Origin: VMDJ01 sp038146785
GTDB taxonomy: Bacteria; Pseudomonadota; Gammaproteobacteria; Chromatiales; Chromatiaceae
Assembly: GCA_038146785.1 (NCBI GenBank)
Contig: JAYQSI010000016.1
Span: 620,001 to 684,000 of the forward strand
Reading direction: 5' to 3'
Length of the DNA stretch: 64,000 bases
A program made the translations under genes and the position numbers. The notes beneath the pieces are model-generated. The model saw only the letters and a list, made by a program, of their open reading frames with translations. It had not been told where the DNA came from and made no database searches. Positions 58,559-64,000 of the stretch are shown here, piece by piece (positions within the stretch are counted from its first letter, which is position 1; each line of letters opens with the position of its first letter).

Positions 58559-59509
58559 CTAGTCAGGCTGGATCATTCGGAGATGGCGGGTCAGCGCGAG
58601 CAGGGCGCCCCCTAGGCCGAGGAGTGGGCTACCAAAGAAAACCAGCAAAAATGCCTCACCAGAGAGCCAGTCGAGGGCGAAATTGCTGTTGTAGAGACCG
58701 CTGATCTGCTCCACCGGACCAGATAATAGCCACAAGGCAACAATGCTCATGATCAGTGCGGCAATGCCACCGAGAAGGCCGTACCAGAGCCCCTCATAGA
58801 GGAAAGGTCGACGAATGAAGCGGTCGGTCGCGCCAACCAATTTCATGATCTCAATCTCGCTGTGACGATGCTGAACCTCAAGACGGATGGTGTTACCCAC
58901 AATCAGCAACACGCCAGCACCTAACAATGCGGCAAGAACGAGTACGCCGCGGATAAACAAATCAGTGATCGCTTCGAGGCGTTGTACCCATTCCAAATCA
59001 AGCTGAGCGGAATCGACCTCTCGAAATGTCTTTAGTTGACTGAGTAGCTGCTTGGCAGCCATCGGTGTGCTGCTCGCCTCATTGGGGGTGATCACGATCA
59101 CGTTGGGAAGCGGGTTGTCTTTTAGTAGATCGAGTGCGGCGCCAAAGCCTGAGCGCTCTTTGAACTCTTCCAGTGCCTGTGCCTTGGTGATCAGTTGCGT
59201 GTTGGCCACACTATCGAAGGCGGCCACGCGTTGCTCTATCGCTTTGGCTTGGGTGTCATCGATATCGGTTTTAAGGAATAGCGAAATACTCGATGCGCCT
59301 TGCCATTCATCCGATAAGCCGCGCACGTTATCGATCATCACGTACAGGGTGGTCGGTAGTGCAATCGCAATCGCAATAACCGCTAGGGTCATGCCATTGC
59401 TCAGTGGGTTTAAGAGTAAACGACCGAGCGCAGTGACCGCTGTTTGCGCATGGCGCATTGCCCAGATGCTGATGAAGTTCGATTTCTCGTTGCGCTTGGC
59501 TGACTTCAT
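58559..59509 (-). CDS. ftsX: Cell division protein FtsX
   Basis: Permease-like partner of FtsE that activates peptidoglycan hydrolases at the septum. From ATG 59509 it has 316 residues, against 352 in E. coli. An N-terminal cytoplasmic part is followed by one helix near 40-60, a periplasmic domain, and three more helices near the C-terminus (LALLGAG-type VLALLGAGVLLIVGN and later). The start overlaps the ftsE stop by 3 bp. Confidence 0.95.
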   Translation of the reverse strand: MKSAKRNEKSNFISIWAMRHAQTAVTALGRLLLNPLSNGMTLAVIAIAIALPTTLYVMIDNVRGLSDEWQGASSISLFLKTDIDDTQAKAIEQRVAAFDSVANTQLITKAQALEEFKERSGFGAALDLLKDNPLPNVIVITPNEASSTPMAAKQLLSQLKTFREVDSAQLDLEWVQRLEAITDLFIRGVLVLAALLGAGVLLIVGNTIRLEVQHRHSEIEIMKLVGATDRFIRRPFLYEGLWYGLLGGIAALIMSIVALWLLSGPVEQISGLYNSNFALDWLSGEAFLLVFFGSPLLGLGGALLALTRHLRMIQPD

Positions 59510-60176
59510 TTGCGTGCCCAACCATCTGCCACGATGCGGCCTTTGTCAAGTTTGATAATGCGTTGAGACATGCTGAGGATGAGCGCGATGTCGTGCGTTG
59601 CGATAAGTAATGTCACGCCCACTCGATTGAACTCCATGAACAGCTCCATGATTTCTTTGGAGAGTTCGGGGTCGAGGTTGCCCGTTGGCTCGTCAGCAAG
59701 TAGCACCTTCGGCTTACTCACCACAGCGCGAGCGATACCCACGCGTTGTTGTTCACCACCGGATAGGGTTAAGGGCATGCTGCGTTCTTTGTGCAGTAGA
59801 CCTACCTTGTCTAAGGCTGCACTCACGCGTCGTTTAATCTCGTTAGGGCTAGCGCCAGCGACGACAAGGGTAAAGCGACATTGTCGAACACGGTGCGATC
59901 GTGCAGCAGGCGGTGATCTTGGAAGATCATGCCGACATCGCGACGGTGATAAGGAATTTGGCTATTGCTGAGCTTATTCAGGTTGCGATCGTTTACCCAG
60001 ACTTGTCCACGTGTCGGACGCTCTAAGCAACCAATCAAACGAAGCAGGGTGCTTTTACCCGCGCCTGAGTGGCCGGTGAGGAATGCCATTTTTCCAGCAT
60101 CGATAAAGAAACTGGTATCGCTTAGACCTTCTTGTCCTGTGGCATAGCGCTTAGCAACGTTGTCGAAAAGGATCAT
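59506..60176 (-). CDS. ftsE: Cell division ATP-binding protein FtsE, interrupted by a one-base deletion
   Basis: ABC ATPase of the FtsEX complex. Walker A is GHSGAGKST at 35-43, Q-loop FQDHRLL follows, then the ABC signature LSGGEQQRVGIARA and Walker B VLLADEPTGNLD. The N-terminal frame ends early at 59823 after DNVALPL. Family sequence VVAGASPNEIKRRVSAAL would continue if one base is added near 59865-59866 (plus-strand C to CC). The restored protein has about 223 residues, the family length. The gene is normally essential, so an error is likely. It starts 2 bp after ftsY ends. Confidence 0.9.
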
Positions 60177-60178
60177 GC

Positions 60179-61156
60179 TTATTTTTCAAACAAGGCTTTT
60201 ACAAACTCTTCTGCATCGAAAGGACGAAGGTCATCAATGCCTTCACCAACACCAATGAAGCGAATCGGTACGCCAACGCGTTCAGCGATCGCAAACACGA
60301 TGCCGCCTTTTGCTGTGCCATCGAGCTTGCTCAAGGTGATGCCGGTAAGGCCAACGGCTTTGAAAAACTGTTCGGCTTGGTTGATCGCGTTTTGACCCGT
60401 GCCCGCATCAACGACAAGCATTACCTCGTGTGGTGCATCTTCATCGAGCTTCTTCATCACACGCGCAATCTTTGAGAGCTCATCCATTAGGTTGTCTTTG
60501 GTATGTAGACGACCTGCGGTATCGGCGATGAGTACATCCATGCCGCGAGCTTGAGCCGCTTGTAAGGCATCAAAAATTACCGAGGCGGAGTCAGCCCCTG
60601 TCGCCTGTGCGATAACCGGAATGTTGTTGCGCTCACCCCAAGTCTGAAGTTGCTCAACTGCGGCCGCGCGGAAGGTGTCACCCGCGGCTAGCATGACTTT
60701 CTGACCATCGTTTTGCAGTTTTTTGGCCAGCTTACCAATGGTGGTGGTTTTGCCGGCGCCATTAATGCCAACCATCAAAATGACCTGAGGCTTACCTGGC
60801 TGAGGCTCGACCACGGGGCATTCGCATTGCTTAAGAATCTCTACTAGCTGCGCTTGGAGAACTTCGCTCAGTGCGGCAGGATCTGAGAGTGTTTTGCGTT
60901 TTACGCGATCGGTGAGGTCGTCGATGATGCGCTGTGTGGTGTCGACACCCACGTCAGCAGTCAGCAATAAAGTCTCGAGCTCTTCGAGCAGATCGTCGTC
61001 GATCTTCTTTTTGCCAAGCACCAGATCAGCCAAACCATCGCTGAAAGTGCTGCGGCTGCGAGCCAGTCCTTGCTTGAGTCGCTCGAAGAAGCCGGGTTGT
61101 GCGGTGTCTTGTTCAGCGCTCGGTTCGTTCTGTTTTTTCTTACCAAATCCAAACAT
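60179..61156 (-). CDS. ftsY: Signal recognition particle receptor FtsY
   Basis: SRP receptor GTPase that targets ribosomes to SecYEG. From ATG 61156 (MFGFGKKKQNEPSAEQDTAQ) it has 325 residues. An acidic/charged A domain (about 1-35) is shorter than in E. coli. The NG domain has P-loop GINGAGKTTTIGKLA, DTAGRLHTKDNLMDEL and SKLDGTAKGG. The open frame extends 19 codons further upstream but lacks family similarity. It is divergent from the M16 peptidase gene over 185 bp. Confidence 0.96.
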   Translation of the reverse strand: MFGFGKKKQNEPSAEQDTAQPGFFERLKQGLARSRSTFSDGLADLVLGKKKIDDDLLEELETLLLTADVGVDTTQRIIDDLTDRVKRKTLSDPAALSEVLQAQLVEILKQCECPVVEPQPGKPQVILMVGINGAGKTTTIGKLAKKLQNDGQKVMLAAGDTFRAAAVEQLQTWGERNNIPVIAQATGADSASVIFDALQAAQARGMDVLIADTAGRLHTKDNLMDELSKIARVMKKLDEDAPHEVMLVVDAGTGQNAINQAEQFFKAVGLTGITLSKLDGTAKGGIVFAIAERVGVPIRFIGVGEGIDDLRPFDAEEFVKALFEK

Positions 61157-61341
61157 GGGGGTTCCGAGTTGGGAACTGTTTACGTCAACAATTCCTCTAA
61201 TCAGTTGCGTCACTCATGGGGTTCCGAAAGAATGCTGAGATTGCAGTCGATGCGGGAGTGCTTTTGTTGAGCGCATCCTATCATCGCTACCCTAGGGCGT
61301 CGCTGTCCGATAGGGGATATCGCAGAGAAAGGAGGTTTGAT

Positions 61342-62668
61342 TTGCGATTTTTGACCAGTTTAGTGCTCGCCTTGGCGGTTTTGGGCTCGGCTCATGCCAG
61401 TGTGACCGAAGTCACCTTAGATAACGGCATGCGAGTGTTGGTAAAGCGTGATGCGCGTGCACCGATTGCGGTGTCGATGGTGTGGTATCGCATCGGCGGT
61501 AGTTATGAAGAGCCTGGTTCAACCGGCTTGTCACATGTGCTTGAACACATGATGTTCCGTGGCACTAAAAACACCGAGCCAGGTGAGTTCTCGCGCACGA
61601 TCTCTGCGCTTGGCGGCAGTGAGAATGCTTTCACAAGTCGTGATTACACCGCTTACTTTGAAACACTGGCCGTTGAGCACCTAGATAAAGCGCTCGAGCT
61701 CGAAGCAGATCGCATGCGCAATATGACGCTGAATAACGATGAGTTTGTGCGTGAGCTTGAGGTTGTGAAAGAGGAGCGTCGTCTGCGTACTGACGATAAG
61801 CCAACGGGCTTGTTGTACGAGCAGTTAATGTCGACGGCCTATCGTGCATCGTCTTATCAAAACCCAGTGATTGGCTGGATGAACGATCTTGATCAAATGA
61901 AGGTTGAGGATCTCAAGCGTTGGTATGACATGTGGTATCAGCCAAACAACGCGACCTTGGTTGTTGTTGGTGATGTTGAAGGTGCTGATGTTGTTGCGAT
62001 GGCGAAAAAACATTTTGGTTCGATTCCGCGTGGCGATGTGCCTCAACTTAAAGGAAACGCCCGAGCCACCTCAGCGCGGTCTAACCCGTGTGAATGTGTC
62101 AGTGCCTGCAAAGCAGCCTTACCTGTTGATGGGCTACAAGGTGCCAGTGATTGGCAGTGGCGCGGAAGAATGGGAGCCGTATGCGCTCGCGGTGTTATCG
62201 AGTATTTTGGATGGCGGTGATAGTGCGCGCCTGACTAGCGAGATGGTGCGTGAGCAAAAGCTCGCTGCGTCTGCAGGTGCGTCTTACGATGCCTATTCGC
62301 GTCTGCCGAGTTTGTTTTTGATGGATGGCGTGCCAAACGAGGGCGTTAATCTTGATCAGATCGAGCAAGCTTTGCTTGAGCAAGTAAAGCGTTTGCATGA
62401 TGCGCCTATCTCAAGTGATGAGCTTAAGCGTGTTGTCACTCAAGCGGTGGCTCAAAAAGTTTTTGCTGCGGATTCGTTTATGTCACAAGCGATGGAATTG
62501 GGCAGCCTAGATTCGATTGGCTTGGATTGGCGCTTGGTGAATGTCGAGATCGAGAATTTGAAGAAGGTTACGCCTGAGCAAGTTCAAGCGGTGGCTAAGA
62601 AGTATCTGGTCGAGAGGAACTTAACCATTGCACGTCTTGATCCTGAGCAAACAGGAGCGCAGCAATGA
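61342..62668 (+). CDS. M16 zinc peptidase (pitrilysin family), catalytic, interrupted by a one-base insertion
   Basis: Start at TTG 61342 behind AGGAGG at 61330-61335. A signal peptide follows (MRFLTSLVLALAVLGSAHA). The catalytic zinc motif HVLEH is at residues 65-69, with the distal Glu in ELEADRMR near residue 147. The first frame runs to 62220 but leaves family sequence at GDVPQLK. The next frame continues as ETPEPPQRGLTRVNVSV. Removing one G from the GG at 62053-62054 restores about 441 residues. It forms a pair with the next gene in the place Pseudomonas has two M16 genes beside rsmD. Confidence 0.85.
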
Positions 62669-63959
62669 AAAAGCTAATCACTCTTTTTGCACTCATCGGT
62701 TTTGCTTTCTCAGCGAATGTGTTGGCGGTGCCTAAAATTCAAACCTGGACCAGTGAAACGGGTGCCAAGGTAATGTTTGTGCCAGCGGATAGTTTGCCAA
62801 TGGTGGATGTGCGCGTGGTGTTTGATGCGGGCGGTGCGCGTGATGGCGATCTTCCGGGTTTAGCAACCTTTACCAATGCGCTACTAACCGAGGGTGCTGG
62901 TGAGCTTGATGCAGCGGCCTTTGCTGAAAATATCGAAAGCCGCGGCATTCAGATTGGTAACGACTCTTTACGTGATATGGCATGGCTGACCTTGCGATCA
63001 CTGACTGAGCCTGATGTGTTGTCGGTTGGTTTAACGCGCTTATCAGAAGCGTTAGCTAAGCCTCGCTTTGATCAAGATGCGATCGAGCGAATTCGTGATC
63101 AGATGCATGCGGTGTTGCGTCAGCAAGAGCAGTCGCCCAGTGATATTGCGAGTCGTGAGTTCTATGCGACCTTGTTTGCAGGTCATCCTTATGGGGTGCC
63201 AACTGAAGGCACGAAAGCATCAGTAGATAAGATAAATCTCGATGCGATTAAAGCGTTCCACAAAAAATATTACGTGGCTAAAAATGCCGTGATCTCTATT
63301 GTGGGTGCGCAAACACGTGAGCAAGCAGAACAGATCGCCAATCAAGTGACGCGTGATCTACCGCAAGGTGAGAAAGCGCCTTTGATTGCGATGCCAACGC
63401 AAATAAACCAGTCGATAAAAAGATTGATTACGACTCATCTCAGTCGCATGTGTATCTCGGTATGTTGGGTATGTCGCGACATGATCCTGATTACATTCCT
63501 TTGTACGTTGGTAACCAGGTGTTAGGTGGTGGCTCGCTTGTTTCATTGCTTGGCGAAGAGGTGCGTAACAAGCGCGGCTTGTCTTACAGTGTGTATAGCT
63601 ATTTCAGTGCCTCACGTCAGCCAGGTCCTTTTGTGATGGTGGCACAAACAAAGAATACGCAAGTCAAAGAAGCGGCTGATGTGATGAAGCAGACCTTGGC
63701 GAAATTTGCGAATGAGTCTTTGACGGAAGAGTTACTCAAAGACGCAAAACAAAACATCGTGTTTGGCTTTCCAATGCAGATTGCTAATAACAGCAAAATG
63801 GTCGGTTACATCAGCATGATTGGTTTTTACGATATGCCAATTGATTGGTTAGAGCGTTTGCCGCGATTGGTTAACGAAGTCACGTTAGATGAAGTGAAAG
63901 ATGCTTTTAACCGACGTGTGAAGGTTGAGAATTTATCGACTGTGGTTGTTGGCGGCTAA
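62665..63959 (+). CDS. M16-family peptidase-like protein without HxxEH, interrupted by a one-base deletion
   Basis: The signal peptide is MKKLITLFALIGFAFSANVLA. The N-terminal M16 fold is present but the zinc motif is absent (VFDAGGARDGDLPGLATF at the equivalent region). It is probably the non-catalytic partner of the upstream peptidase, as in two-subunit M16 enzymes. The first frame leaves family sequence after MPTQ. The next frame gives NKPVDKKIDYDSSQSHVYLG. Adding one A to the AAA at 63401-63403 restores about 431 residues. The start overlaps the previous stop by 4 bp. Confidence 0.85.
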
Positions 63960-63962
63960 GGC

Positions 63963-64000
63963 GTGGCTCGACAACGTAACCAGTTACGTATCACTGGGGG
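63963..64000 (+). CDS. rsmD: 16S rRNA (guanine966-N2)-methyltransferase RsmD, N-terminus (partial)
   Basis: GTG at 63963, 3 bp after the M16 stop, opens a frame encoding MARQRNQLRITGG up to the window end. E. coli RsmD starts with a basic region followed by QIRIIGG, the same pattern. The position after two M16 genes and divergent from ftsYEX agrees with rsmD in Pseudomonas-like genomes. Only 12 codons are seen, so the call leans on context. Confidence 0.7.
   Translation, partial: MARQRNQLRITG

Noticed and set aside
61155..61230. Two copies of ATGGGGGTTCCGA / ATGGGGTTCCGA about 60 bp apart near the ftsY start
   Set aside because: Too short and imperfect to be called a repeat element. Likely coincidence.
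26515..63410. Programmed ribosomal frameshifting as the explanation for the six split genes
   Set aside because: No slippery heptamers with downstream structures are visible. Three breaks need +1 and three need -1 shifts, and none of the families uses programmed shifts.
1..64000. CRISPR arrays, tRNA or rRNA genes, insertion sequences, prophage genes
   Set aside because: No regularly spaced repeats, no cloverleaf or rRNA signatures, no transposase or phage motifs were seen. The window looks like core chromosome.

Overview
This window is chromosomal DNA of a non-enteric gammaproteobacterium, roughly 48-50 percent GC by eye. Its gene neighbourhoods resemble those of Pseudomonas and marine relatives: miaB-phoH-ybeY-corC-lnt, the cox cluster ending in ctaA-ctaB, ccoNOQP followed by ccoGHIS, and rsmD-M16-M16 divergent from ftsYEX-rpoH. 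Three secreted or redox-linked genes (an IalB-like protein, a DUF2927 protein and a possible sulfur-globule-like protein) and a zinc-less DksA fit a free-living aerobe or microaerophile. I cannot name the genus.

Layout. 1-11884: the 3' part of the S10 operon, the spc operon including secY and rpmJ, and the alpha operon, ending at a strong terminator. 11902-17540: SAM hydroxide adenosyltransferase, uvrA (minus), a YajR-type transporter and ssb. 17552-21605: a 45-residue membrane peptide, an MFS carrier, a secreted DUF2927 protein, rsmA and an EamA exporter. 21794-26979: miaB-phoH-ybeY-corC-lnt. 27005-33222: ridA, an IalB-like protein, yjbQ, recG, ubiC-ubiA, dksA and comF. 33320-38143: an unknown membrane gene coupled to the biotin operon bioBFHCD. 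38394-46872: the aa3/caa3 cytochrome oxidase cluster, with assembly factors and haem A synthesis. 47258-55765: cbb3 oxidase ccoNOQP and its maturation genes ccoGHIS, ending in an unlisted 30-residue membrane peptide. 55864-57466: small unknown genes. 57610-64000: rpoH under an apparent CIRCE operator, ftsX-ftsE-ftsY, two M16 peptidase genes and the start of rsmD.

How the genes work together. The first 12 kb makes ribosomes, the Sec channel and RNA polymerase alpha. The centre makes biotin and ubiquinone precursors. Two terminal oxidases lie within 17 kb, one haem A/CuA type (coxBAC) and one high-affinity cbb3 type, each with dedicated assembly proteins.

Quality note. Six genes (lnt, recG, ccoI, ftsE and both M16 genes) are each split by exactly one base, in five cases beside a run of two or more identical bases in the read sequence. 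Each reading frame resumes with perfectly conserved family sequence. Because ftsE and lnt are normally essential, I read these as base-calling or assembly errors rather than gene decay. I saw no tRNA, rRNA, CRISPR array, insertion sequence or prophage.
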